A DNA stretch of 64,000 bases from Martelella limonii (lineage in GTDB: Bacteria; Pseudomonadota; Alphaproteobacteria; Rhizobiales; Rhizobiaceae), in assembly GCF_013344475.1 (NCBI RefSeq), contig NZ_JABUOU010000003.1:310001-374000 (forward strand), given 5' to 3'. How positions within the stretch are numbered: position 1 is the stretch's first letter; the number at the start of each line of letters is the position of its first letter. The notes beneath the pieces are model-generated. The model was not told the origin of the DNA. It made no database searches and worked only from the letters and a program-made list of their open reading frames with translations. A program made the position numbers and the translations under genes. Positions 24,418 to 32,542 of this stretch are shown here, piece by piece.

Positions 24418-25422
24418 TCACTCTGACGCGAAGGCGCGGACAACGTCATCATGCGCGCCGCCATTGGCGAGAACGAGCTGCAGCAGCAGACGTGCCTTCA
24501 GCGCATTCAGCCGACCTGCGGGAATGAGGCCTTTGGACAACAGGTCAATCTCTCCCCCCTTGAATCCATAGGTCTTTCGGAACACAGGTCCGCTGCCGGT
24601 TCTGCTCGCAAGAATGACAGGAAATACGCGCGCAAGCGCGGCCAGTGGGCCGGAAAGCCCTTCGGCGACGTGCCCTGCACCCATCGCCTCGATGACAGCC
24701 CCGCGATAGCCGAGGTCTGGCAACGCTTCGATCAACCTGCTGTCCTCGCCAATGCCGGGCTTTATGAGAGCCACCGGAGGAATGGCTCTGGAGGGAATGG
24801 CGCATGCCCTGCGACGCACGGTTGGCGGGGCAAAGAAGAAGGCGGCTCCCTCCATAACCTCGCCGGACAGCCCCTGCCCCGCAGAAATGAACGCCGAGCA
24901 GAACCCCGTATGGGACTTCGTCACGGCTGTCGCGGTGTGGATGTGGTCGTCCATCACCGCAAGTGCGCCGCGTGCTCGCGCTTGGTGGCTTGCTGCGGTC
25001 ATGACGGCGGCAAGAATATTGGCCGGGCCGTCGGCACCAGCCGCCTCCGGGCCGCGCATGGCTCCGGTGACGACGATGGGCGCCTCTTCATCCCACATGC
25101 AGTCGAGCGCAAAGGTGGTTTCCTCGATTGTATCCGTACCCTGCACGACAACGACACCGGCAGCACCGTCGCGAACGGCTTCCCGCGCAAGGCCAGCAAC
25201 TTCGCCAATCTGATCCAGCGTCAGCGACGCGCCTGGAATGCGAAATGGCGAAAGCGGCGTGACATTTGCCACAGCCTCCAGTCCTGGAACCGCCGCCAAA
25301 AGCGCCTCGGCCGTCAGTCTCGGCGTAATGCCGCCGCCTGCACCGGAGGTCATGGTAATCGTGCCGCCGAGCACGATCAGCGAGATATTTGGGAGGGAAG
25401 GAGAGGAAGAAGCGCCCGACAT
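24418..25422 (-). CDS. L-asparaginase-family amidohydrolase
   Basis: This 334-residue protein shows both asparaginase signatures: GGTI at 19-22 (Thr nucleophile) and GTDT at 95-98 (Thr-Asp), with VVVVQGTDTIEETTF. There is no signal peptide, so it is cytoplasmic. The start overlaps the aldehyde dehydrogenase stop by ATGA coupling, putting it in a pathway operon rather than in general nitrogen metabolism. It may hydrolyse asparagine or another amide, such as a half-amide made by the upstream deacetylase-like enzyme. Confidence 0.88.
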   Translation of the reverse strand: MSGASSSPSLPNISLIVLGGTITMTSGAGGGITPRLTAEALLAAVPGLEAVANVTPLSPFRIPGASLTLDQIGEVAGLAREAVRDGAAGVVVVQGTDTIEETTFALDCMWDEEAPIVVTGAMRGPEAAGADGPANILAAVMTAASHQARARGALAVMDDHIHTATAVTKSHTGFCSAFISAGQGLSGEVMEGAAFFFAPPTVRRRACAIPSRAIPPVALIKPGIGEDSRLIEALPDLGYRGAVIEAMGAGHVAEGLSGPLAALARVFPVILASRTGSGPVFRKTYGFKGGEIDLLSKGLIPAGRLNALKARLLLQLVLANGGAHDDVVRAFASE

Positions 25423-26927
25423 CAGCTGTACCTTTTCTCGCGTCCGTCATCGTCAAACCAGTCGAAACTGTCTTCGGAAAGGTTGGCGACGACACTCTGC
25501 ACCTTGGTGTAAGATTCATAGCAGACGATGCCGTTTTCCTTGCCCAGGCCGCTGTCCTTGAAACCGCCCCACGGCGATGCGGGATCGACGCGGTGATGGT
25601 CATTGATCCAGACGATACCGGCCTCGATCTTGCCCGCCACGCGATGTCCGCGCGCACCATTTCTGGTCCACACACTTGCGGCTAGTCCAAACTGGGTGCT
25701 GTTGGCCAGAGTGATCGCCTCCGTCTCAGTCTCGAATGGAAGGACACAGACCACAGGGCCAAAGATTTCCTCCTGCGCGACACGCATGTCATCTTTGACA
25801 TCGCAAAAAATAGTGGGCGTGTAGAAATAGCCGCCGGCATACTCCTCGCCCTCCGGCCTCCTGCCGCCGGCAGCAAGGGTTGCGCCTTCGGCTTTGCCGA
25901 TCTCGACATATTTTTCCACCAGATCGCGCTGCTTGGCCGAAATCATCGGTCCCATCTGGGTCTTCGGATCAGAAGGGGTGCCAATCTTGATGGCGTTGGC
26001 GCGCTCTACCAGCGCCTTCAGCACATCATCATAAATGGACCGCTCGACCAGAAGGCGCGCACCCTGGACGCAGGTCTGCCCGGCAGCAATGAACGAAGCG
26101 AACAGCGCTGCAGGCACAGCCTGATCGGCCATGTCCTCGAAGATAACGACAGAAGCCTTGCCGCCAAGCTCGGCAGCGAAAGGTATCAGGTTCTTGCCGG
26201 CCGCCGCCGCAACCACCCTGCCCGTTTCGGTGCCTCCCGTCAGATCGATCTTGGCAATGCGCGGATGGCTGGTAAGGGCAGCGCCCGCCGTCGCCCCAAA
26301 CCCGGGCACGACATTGTAGACACCTGCTGGCAGACCGGCCTCTTCAAGCACCTCGGCAAGCATGATCGGCGTCAAGGGCGCCAGCTCGCTCGGTTTCACG
26401 ACAAGGGTATTTCCCGCCGCCAGAGCCGGGGCGACCTTCTTGGTGAGGATCAGCAGCGGATGGTTCCAGGGCGTGACCAGGCCGACCACGCCGAGCGGCT
26501 TGCGGACGGTATAGTTCAGGTGGTTCCTGCCGAAGGGATGGACTGAACCCTCATGCGTGCGGGCAACGGCCGCAAAGTAGGAGTACCATTCCGGAAGACG
26601 TTGAAGCTGGGCTTTCATTTCGCGTACGGGCCGGCCGGTTTGCGACACCTCGACATCAATGAAATCGGGCAGGCGTCGGGTCAGGATTTCCGCAGCGCGA
26701 TTGAGAATGCGGGCGCGAGCTTCGGCTTCCATGCCGCCCCAGGAAGGAAATGCAGCTTCGGCGGCCTCGACAGCCTTTTCGATATCCGCGGCATCGCCTT
26801 CGGCAACAGTCGCGATCCTCTTGCCTGTCGCAGGATCCTCAACCTCAAAGATCTTGCCGCTGACGGCGGGGACGGACTTGCCGCCGATAAAGAGATCAAG
26901 ATGCATGTTTTCGGTCATCGCCTTCAT
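25422..26927 (-). CDS. aldehyde dehydrogenase (NAD(P)+)
   Basis: This 501-residue ALDH-superfamily enzyme has the general-base motif ELGGKASVVI, the catalytic Cys in FIAAGQTCVQGARL and the cofactor-site FTPWNHPLL-like VTPWNHPLLI. The start at 26927 makes an ATGA overlap with the preceding deacetylase-like gene; longer in-frame starts would run deep into that gene. It would oxidise an aldehyde made in the pathway to an acid. Substrate specificity cannot be read from sequence. Confidence 0.93.
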   Translation of the reverse strand: MKAMTENMHLDLFIGGKSVPAVSGKIFEVEDPATGKRIATVAEGDAADIEKAVEAAEAAFPSWGGMEAEARARILNRAAEILTRRLPDFIDVEVSQTGRPVREMKAQLQRLPEWYSYFAAVARTHEGSVHPFGRNHLNYTVRKPLGVVGLVTPWNHPLLILTKKVAPALAAGNTLVVKPSELAPLTPIMLAEVLEEAGLPAGVYNVVPGFGATAGAALTSHPRIAKIDLTGGTETGRVVAAAAGKNLIPFAAELGGKASVVIFEDMADQAVPAALFASFIAAGQTCVQGARLLVERSIYDDVLKALVERANAIKIGTPSDPKTQMGPMISAKQRDLVEKYVEIGKAEGATLAAGGRRPEGEEYAGGYFYTPTIFCDVKDDMRVAQEEIFGPVVCVLPFETETEAITLANSTQFGLAASVWTRNGARGHRVAGKIEAGIVWINDHHRVDPASPWGGFKDSGLGKENGIVCYESYTKVQSVVANLSEDSFDWFDDDGREKRYS

Positions 26928-27823
26928 TCTGTCTGTCCCCCTGTCTGGCCGAGATACCAGTCGAGGATTTCCTCTCCCGTCCACATCTGCACGCCCTCAT
27001 GGCCTAGGATGAAATCGTAGAGCTTCTCCAGGTACTTGATCCGGTGCGGTACCCCCGTCAGATAGGGGTGGATCGAAATCGCCATGACCCTTGGCGTCTC
27101 GGCACCTTCCTGCCAAAGGCGCTCGAAATGATCCTTGCCGCGCCGGAAGATCTCGTCGGATGGCTGCCCCTGCACAGCCGTCATGACCACATCATTGATT
27201 TCCACCGTATAGGGGACCGAAGTCAGCCGTCCGGTCTTGGTCTTGATCGGCACAGGCTGGTCGTCCAGAACCCAATCGGCGACGTATTCGATACCGGCCG
27301 AGGCCAGAAAATCCGCAGTTTCGTCGGTCTCTGTGATACCCGGGCTCTCCCACCCGCGCGGCGCCTTGCCGGAAAAGTCCTTGATCGCCTCCATCGTTCT
27401 GGCGATCGCCTCGACCTGATCATCGACCTTGTGCATCGGCTTCTGATGAAAGCCGTGCCCCATAAACTCCCAGCCCGCGGAAAGCGCAGCTTCAGCCGCT
27501 TGAGGATAGGCCTCGATAGCCGAACCATTGATCGCCAGCGTTGCCTTCAGGTCACGCGACTTCAGGGCATCCAGGAATCGCCAGAAGCCGACGCGCATGC
27601 CGTATTCATGCCACGCCCAGTTAGGGACATCCGGCAACATGGGAACGCCCATCGGCGGAGGGAGAACCGAACGTGGCATTGCCGCTGCAGGATTCCAGGC
27701 TTCGACATTAACGATCGTCCAGACGGCGACGCGGGCATTGCCGGGTAGAGTGAGTGCCGGTCGCTGCGTAATCGGCTGATAGGGTATTCTGCTGCGCACC
27801 GAGGCTCCGACGGCGTCCGTCAT
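26924..27823 (-). CDS. polysaccharide-deacetylase-fold hydrolase (PuuE/imidase-like)
   Basis: This 299-residue protein has a NodB-type barrel. Landmarks are LKATLAINGSAIEAYP, GWEFMGHGFHQKPMHK, WESPGITETDETADFL and ISIHPYLTG. It has no signal peptide, unlike true polysaccharide deacetylases. The cytoplasmic members of this group include PuuE-type allantoinase and bacterial cyclic-imide hydrolases, so ring-amide opening is the best guess. AAAGGA lies 7 bases before the ATG at 27823. It heads the operon with the aldehyde dehydrogenase and asparaginase, divergent from gntR. Confidence 0.8.
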   Translation of the reverse strand: MTDAVGASVRSRIPYQPITQRPALTLPGNARVAVWTIVNVEAWNPAAAMPRSVLPPPMGVPMLPDVPNWAWHEYGMRVGFWRFLDALKSRDLKATLAINGSAIEAYPQAAEAALSAGWEFMGHGFHQKPMHKVDDQVEAIARTMEAIKDFSGKAPRGWESPGITETDETADFLASAGIEYVADWVLDDQPVPIKTKTGRLTSVPYTVEINDVVMTAVQGQPSDEIFRRGKDHFERLWQEGAETPRVMAISIHPYLTGVPHRIKYLEKLYDFILGHEGVQMWTGEEILDWYLGQTGGQTE

Positions 27824-27844
27824 GTCGTATCCTTTCAAGGTCAT

Positions 27845-27869
27845 TTGCGATATATTAGATATTAAATAC
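27845..27869. promoter_or_regulatory. shared 25-bp operator-like element in the gntR divergent spacer
   Basis: This copy is 23 of 25 identical to 13416-13440 and shares ATATATTAGATA with the palindrome at 10957-10976. It lies 22 bases before the deacetylase-like gene and 62 bases before gntR, where a regulator could control both directions. Confidence 0.68.
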
Positions 27870-27930
27870 GAGGTTCTTGTCAAAGCCTTTTTCGATTACT
27901 AATCTGAGCAGCATCGAAATCCGTGGCTAC

Positions 27931-28674
27931 ATGCCCGGTCGACAAACCAACCGGGATGGCATCTTGAGAAAAATCGGACTTCAAAAACACGTTCAACTGA
28001 GCCGCTCCGAGGCGGTTCGCGAAGCCTTGCGCGACGCCATCCTCTCAGGCGTCCTGCCGCCCGGAGAGCGCCTCAATCTCGATGAGGTAGCCGAAGAATT
28101 TGGTGTCAGCCGCATGCCGGTGCGCGATGCCGTTCGCCAGCTCGAAACCGAAGGTCTGCTGAAGGTCTTTCCCTATAAGGGCGTCGAGGTCTCAACCCTC
28201 TCAACGGGTGAAATCGAGGAGCTGTTCACGCTGCGCAGCGCCCTGGAACAGGTTGCAATAGGACGCGCCGTCCCTCGCTTGAGCGCCGAAACAATCGACG
28301 ACATGCGCCGAATCCTGGAAGAGATCGACGGACTAGAAGACAGGACGACACGCTGGCTTGAACTGAACGCGGCATTTCATCACGCACTCAACGCGGCTTG
28401 TGGCTGGCCACGGCTTCTGGAAATGATCGACACACTCCGGAGCAATGCTGACCGCTACGTTCGTTCCTATGTGACCAATGCTGGATTGTCCGTTTCACAG
28501 CAACAGCATTGGGCGCTTCTGCATGCCTGCGAAGCCGGAGACGCGGCAAAGGCAAAACAGGTCATCGACGCGCACCTGATGGGAACAGCAAACAGCCTGA
28601 TCCAGATCCTGCAGCAGAACCTGGACGAAACTCCGGAACAGCCAAGCAGACGGAGAAAGATAAATGCGGGATAG
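27931..28674 (+). CDS. GntR-family regulator, FCD (FadR) subfamily
   Basis: This is 247 residues with the ATG at 27931. The winged helix spans about 22-90 (SEAVREALRDAILSGVLPPG, then EEFGVSRMPVRDAVRQLETEG). The FCD ligand domain follows with RSALEQVAIGRAV, FHHALNAACG and a C-terminal H-x-x-L-H. FCD regulators bind organic-acid effectors through a metal. It is divergent from the deacetylase-like operon. A TTG start at 27877 would add 18 residues; neither start has a clear ribosome site. Confidence 0.88.
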   Translation: MPGRQTNRDGILRKIGLQKHVQLSRSEAVREALRDAILSGVLPPGERLNLDEVAEEFGVSRMPVRDAVRQLETEGLLKVFPYKGVEVSTLSTGEIEELFTLRSALEQVAIGRAVPRLSAETIDDMRRILEEIDGLEDRTTRWLELNAAFHHALNAACGWPRLLEMIDTLRSNADRYVRSYVTNAGLSVSQQQHWALLHACEAGDAAKAKQVIDAHLMGTANSLIQILQQNLDETPEQPSRRRKINAG

Positions 28675-28926
28675 GACAGGCTTCGACTGCACGCAAGACA
28701 CCGAAGGCTTCGTTTTGAGTCGTCCTGATCGTTGTGCGGTCTTCAGCAGATTGCCTTCTGCCAAGTACACTGTGCTTGACGCACTATGATAACGGTTTCG
28801 TGCGTTGTCGCATGAATGCGCGGCTACGGGGGCAGCTCATCTGAGTGCCCCCGCGCCTTCAATCTACCGTCAGCTTTTCCGAAGATTATCGCAGACAGCG
28901 ATCGCCTGGAGGTTCTCCTGACCTGG

Positions 28927-29274
28927 CTAGGCCAAAGCGACTTCACCGGCCAACTCGCCAAGCTCTATGAGGGCTCCTCCCACGCCTTCCCCGTCGGCTA
29001 CAGCATCAAGAGCGGCATCGCCTGCAGCATTCCCCGGTACATTCGCGTTCTCGTTACCTGCAAGGGCTCCGGGAATTAAAACCTGATGAGCAAGTTTGGC
29101 AAACGCACCTGCGCCGGTTAAGCCAATATAGGTCCACGGATCTTTGAAAAAGCTCTTCCCGCCAGCAACCGTTTGCAACTCATCCAGCGTCAGTTCAGTA
29201 ACAGATGTTTCTTCGATATTTTTTGTGGCCTGAAGGCCGACCAAACGAACATTGTCATCCATCACTGCGAACAT
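28927..29274 (-). CDS. double-glycine-leader peptide, bacteriocin-like precursor
   Basis: This 115-residue protein has a leader ending SVTELTLDELQTVAGG, the classic L-x-x-x-E-L-x-x-V-x-GG signal cut by C39-peptidase ABC exporters. The predicted mature part is 76 residues and rich in Gly and Ala (AGAFAKLAHQVLIPGALAG, then acidic repeats of A, D, E and G), as in microcins and class IIb bacteriocins. The ATG at 29274 has AGGAG 8 bases upstream. No exporter, immunity or modification gene is nearby. It could be a bacteriocin or a signal peptide of unknown role. Confidence 0.6.
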   Translation of the reverse strand: MFAVMDDNVRLVGLQATKNIEETSVTELTLDELQTVAGGKSFFKDPWTYIGLTGAGAFAKLAHQVLIPGALAGNENANVPGNAAGDAALDAVADGEGVGGALIELGELAGEVALA

Positions 29275-29645
29275 TTTCTTCACTCCTGTTCAGATAAATG
29301 CATCGTCTTCAGGTCGCTATGAATTCAACAGATTTCAATATTTGATCTATTAAATATTGTTCATATGAGATTGGCTTCGCACAGCGCCGACCCTAGAACT
29401 GGTGGAATAGGCCGACCGGCCGAAGTGAAATCCGCTCGGCGATCATGCTTCTGCAATAGGACAGTTTATTTGCACCGCGGGACTTTATCTGAAGTTTCGT
29501 CTGGATCTGAAGCTTTGTCTGGCCGTTTCGCAAAGCATGAGTCGATGTCACGCAACCGCACATTTCAACATCTTGGGCGACGATGACGACAAGATGTCGT
29601 CGAATTCGGCACCACCTTTCTATCCCGCCAAAAGCAGGCGCGCAG
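29275..29645. other. intergenic region upstream of the double-glycine peptide gene
   Basis: No gene is supported in this 371-base region. It contains a perfect inverted repeat at 29336-29359 close to the peptide gene and a short GACGACA-AGA-TGTCGTC hairpin at 29585-29601. The hairpin lies downstream of the tctA stop on the minus strand and could be a weak transcript end. Confidence 0.4.
29336..29359. promoter_or_regulatory. inverted repeat upstream of the double-glycine peptide gene
   Basis: CAATATTT (29336-29343) and AAATATTG (29352-29359) are perfect 8-base arms around GATCTATT, 62 bases before the peptide start. It resembles in composition, though not exactly, the AT-rich operators at 10957 and 27845. 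It could be an operator for this gene. Confidence 0.45.
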
Positions 29646-31136
29646 TCAGACGACGGATTTCACCAGCCGTTTCAGCCCCGGCAGCGCCGTCAGCACCAGA
29701 AGCAGGACGGAGATCGCAATCATGACCGCGCTTCCCGGGCGTTCGAGGAAGATCATCGGATCGCCCCTGGACAAAAGCATCGCCCGGCGCAGATATTCCT
29801 CCATCATCGGCCCCAGGATGAAACCGATCAGAAGCGGCGCGGGTTCGTAGCGGTAGAGCCTCAGCACATAGCCGAGCGCGCCGAAGCCGAGCATGGCCCA
29901 GACATCGAAGAGCGAATGATCGAGGCTGTAGACGCCGATGGAGATCAGCACGACGATCGTGGGATAGAGGAAATAATGCGGGATGCGCAGCAGCCGCACC
30001 CAGATGCCGATCAACGGAATGTTGAGCACCAGAAGGAAGAGATTGCCGAACAGGAAGGAAACGATCAGGCCCCAGAACAGCGCCGGGTGATCCGAGATCA
30101 GGCGCGGCCCGGGGGTGACGCCGTGGATCATCAACGCGCCGATCATCAGCGCCATCGTCGTCGAGCCCGGTATGCCGAGTGTCAATGTCGGGATGAAGGC
30201 TGTCTGGGCGGCAGCATTGTTCGCCGATTCCGGCACGACCACGCCCTCTATGGCGCCCTTGCCGAAATTGGCGCGGTTCGGCGAAACGCGCTTTTCCACC
30301 GCATAGCCGATCGAGGAGGCGACCGTCTGGCCCGTGCCCGGCAAAGTGCCGAAGAAACTGCCGATCAGGCTGCCACGGATGGCCGGCCCGAGGCAGCGCA
30401 GCCATTCGCTGCGCTGCGGCAGGAAGCGCTGCCAAGCGACTTTTTCCGTGGCATAGGACGCCGTCGTCCCGCGGGCGGAGAACATCGCCTCCGACACACC
30501 GAAAAGGCCCATGGCAACGACCACGAGATTGATGCCGTCACGCAGGTCCTGGATACCGCCGGTCAGACGGGTGGCGCCGCTGTTGACGTCAACCCCGATC
30601 GTGCCGAGCAGCACGCCCAGCGTTACCATCATCACCCCCCTCAGCGTGCCGGAGCTTGAGACGACGGAGGCCGCGACAAGCCCGAGCAGCATCACCGCGA
30701 AATAATCCGCCGGTTCCAACAGCAGGGCGAAATCCGCAAGCAGCGGCGCAAGCGCGGCAATCACCAGAATGCCGAAAATGCCGCCGAAGAAGGAGGCAAG
30801 CGCCGTCATCAGCAACGCCACGCCCGCCCGTCCTTGCCGCGCCATCGGATAGCCGTCGAGACAGGTGATCGAGGAGGACGGCGTGCCCGGAATATTGAGC
30901 AGGATCGAGGCGATCGAGCCGCCATATTCCGCGCCGTAATAGACGCCGGCCAGCATGACGAGTGCTGTTTCCGGCGGCAGGTAGAAGGAAACCGGCAGGA
31001 GCATCGCGACGGCGGCGAGCGGTCCAAGTCCGGGCAGAACGCCGATGAAGGTGCCCAGAAACGTGCCGAGAAAACAATAGAAAAGGTTTGGAATTGTCGT
31101 GGCGGTGGCAAAGCCGAGGGCAAGATTGTCCAGCAT
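29646..31136 (-). CDS. tctA: tripartite tricarboxylate transporter large permease TctA (second system)
   Basis: This 496-residue polytopic permease has GTFIGVLPGLGPLAAVAML, YGGSIASILLNIPGTPSS, GTLPGTGQTVASSIGYAVEK and PESANNAAAQTAFIPTLTLGIPGS. All are family signatures, distinct from the copy at 15106. It is the last gene of the leftward operon tctC, BMP-like, tctB, tctA and starts 3 bases after tctB. The ligand is unknown. Confidence 0.95.
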   Translation of the reverse strand: MLDNLALGFATATTIPNLFYCFLGTFLGTFIGVLPGLGPLAAVAMLLPVSFYLPPETALVMLAGVYYGAEYGGSIASILLNIPGTPSSSITCLDGYPMARQGRAGVALLMTALASFFGGIFGILVIAALAPLLADFALLLEPADYFAVMLLGLVAASVVSSSGTLRGVMMVTLGVLLGTIGVDVNSGATRLTGGIQDLRDGINLVVVAMGLFGVSEAMFSARGTTASYATEKVAWQRFLPQRSEWLRCLGPAIRGSLIGSFFGTLPGTGQTVASSIGYAVEKRVSPNRANFGKGAIEGVVVPESANNAAAQTAFIPTLTLGIPGSTTMALMIGALMIHGVTPGPRLISDHPALFWGLIVSFLFGNLFLLVLNIPLIGIWVRLLRIPHYFLYPTIVVLISIGVYSLDHSLFDVWAMLGFGALGYVLRLYRYEPAPLLIGFILGPMMEEYLRRAMLLSRGDPMIFLERPGSAVMIAISVLLLVLTALPGLKRLVKSVV

Positions 31137-31139
31137 GGT

Positions 31140-31583
31140 TTAAAATCCCCGGAAGGCTTCAAGCGGCAATCTGAGGCCGACAATGAAGACAAGCCAGATG
31201 CCGAACACCGCGCCTGCCACAAGACCGGCCCGCCTCAGAGGCGAGAGCGCGCCGACGGCAAAGCTTGCAATCAGGACACAGACGCCGGCACCCGGCAGAA
31301 CGCCGAAACGCTGCGTCACAAGCGCAAAGCCTGCCACCGCGAGCGCGACCGGAACGACCGAGCGCCAGTCCGCCTTCATATGTTCGGCGCCGGCCTTGAT
31401 GTCGCCAACAAGGGCAATGACTGCGAGAATGACGAGAATCCCGCCAGCGATCAGTGGAAAGGCCCCGGGCCCCATCCGCCGCGGCGTGCCGAGGTCGAGC
31501 GCCGTCAGCGAAGCGGCGATAAAGACCACGGCTATTGCGCCGATCAGGAGCGTGCCAGCCTGTGCCGAAAGGCGCTTCAGCAT
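31140..31583 (-). CDS. tctB: tripartite tricarboxylate transporter small subunit TctB (second system)
   Basis: This 147-residue membrane protein has four hydrophobic segments (about 10-30, 38-62, 75-105 and 112-138) and the TctB-like LDLGTPRRMGPGAFPLIAGGI after the first helix. Its start overlaps the BMP-like gene stop by 7 bases and it is followed directly by tctA. It is the small membrane partner of the permease. Confidence 0.87.
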   Translation of the reverse strand: MLKRLSAQAGTLLIGAIAVVFIAASLTALDLGTPRRMGPGAFPLIAGGILVILAVIALVGDIKAGAEHMKADWRSVVPVALAVAGFALVTQRFGVLPGAGVCVLIASFAVGALSPLRRAGLVAGAVFGIWLVFIVGLRLPLEAFRGF

Positions 31584-32542
31584 TGCCCGTTTTCCTTTTC
31601 GAGAACGAATTCGCTGCCGTCATAGCGTGTCAGAACGGTGATGGCGCCGGAGCGAATGGCCTCTTCGGCAAGCGCGATCCGCTCCGCGACCTGATCTGGA
31701 ACGTCCGGCCGCAATGCGAGCGCGGCATAGTCGCCGTCGCAAAGCCCCAGCGCAACCGGTCTCTGCGGCAGACAGCCGGTGGCGACATCGGCGATGGCGC
31801 GCTCGACACCGAGATCGATCCGCGCCAGTGCCGAGGCGACAAACACATCCGGCGCGAGCGCCGTCCAGTCGAGCGCGTTGCCGATCTGCACGATGCCGGC
31901 CTCTCGGCAGGCATCGATCGCGCCCTGCCTTGCACCGTTCAGCATGGTGAAGATGACATCGGCGCCGGCGGCGATCTCGGCATCGGCCCATTCGCGGGTG
32001 ATCGCATTGTCATCCTGCGAGCCGCAGAAGGATGTCAGTACCCGGACGGCAGGATCGGTCTCCGTCACGCCCTGCACGAAGGCGGCGCGCCCCTTCAGGC
32101 CCGGACGAACCCGGTGTCCGGAAAGATGGCCAACCGTACCTGTCTTCGTCATGAGGGCGGCCAGGCATCCGGCGAGATAGGCCGAATGCTCCTGGGCGAC
32201 ATCGTAGCTTGCGAGGTTTGCCGCATGGGCATCGCCCTGGACGATGGCAAAGGGCTTGTCCGGCCAGTCGCGCGCGATCATCGGCATGACCTGGTCACCC
32301 TGCCCGCCGATGAATACCAGCCCGTCAAAGTCCGGCATGATGCTGTTGAGGCCTGCGCGGATCTCCGTCGCGTCATAGGCAAGCCCGTCGACAATGCTGA
32401 TCCGGCCCCTGCCCGCACGCGCCGCGTTGCGCGCGCCGGCAAGACCGCTGGCGTTGAAGCCGGTATCATCCGCCTCGCCGATGACGACGACCGCGATCTG
32501 GGGCAGATCGGGTGCCCCGGAAACAAGCGGGCTGACGCGCAT
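31577..32542 (-). CDS. BMP/PnrA-family ligand-binding-fold protein without signal peptide
   Basis: This 321-residue protein has the basic-membrane-protein fold: IAVVVIGEADDTGFNASGLAGA, a central GTVGHLSGHRVRPGLKGRAAFVQGV, then GADVIFTMLNGARQGAIDAC and IGNALDW. Typical members are lipoproteins that bind nucleosides for ABC transporters. Here neither the chosen start nor a longer one gives a signal sequence or lipobox. Its start overlaps tctC by 1 base (TGATG) and its stop overlaps tctB. It may be a cytosolic sensor or ligand-binding protein, but its role is unknown. Confidence 0.7.
   Translation of the reverse strand: MRVSPLVSGAPDLPQIAVVVIGEADDTGFNASGLAGARNAARAGRGRISIVDGLAYDATEIRAGLNSIMPDFDGLVFIGGQGDQVMPMIARDWPDKPFAIVQGDAHAANLASYDVAQEHSAYLAGCLAALMTKTGTVGHLSGHRVRPGLKGRAAFVQGVTETDPAVRVLTSFCGSQDDNAITREWADAEIAAGADVIFTMLNGARQGAIDACREAGIVQIGNALDWTALAPDVFVASALARIDLGVERAIADVATGCLPQRPVALGLCDGDYAALALRPDVPDQVAERIALAEEAIRSGAITVLTRYDGSEFVLEKENGQC

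Noticed and set aside
29585-29620. GAATTCGGCACC-like string resembling a cloning adaptor
   Set aside because: The match to adaptor sequence is partial, and the surrounding sequence continues normally into tctA without a break.
29583-30659. 358-codon plus-strand frame opposite tctA
   Set aside because: It has extreme His/Asp/Gln/Arg content and no motif; it is a shadow of the second tctA.
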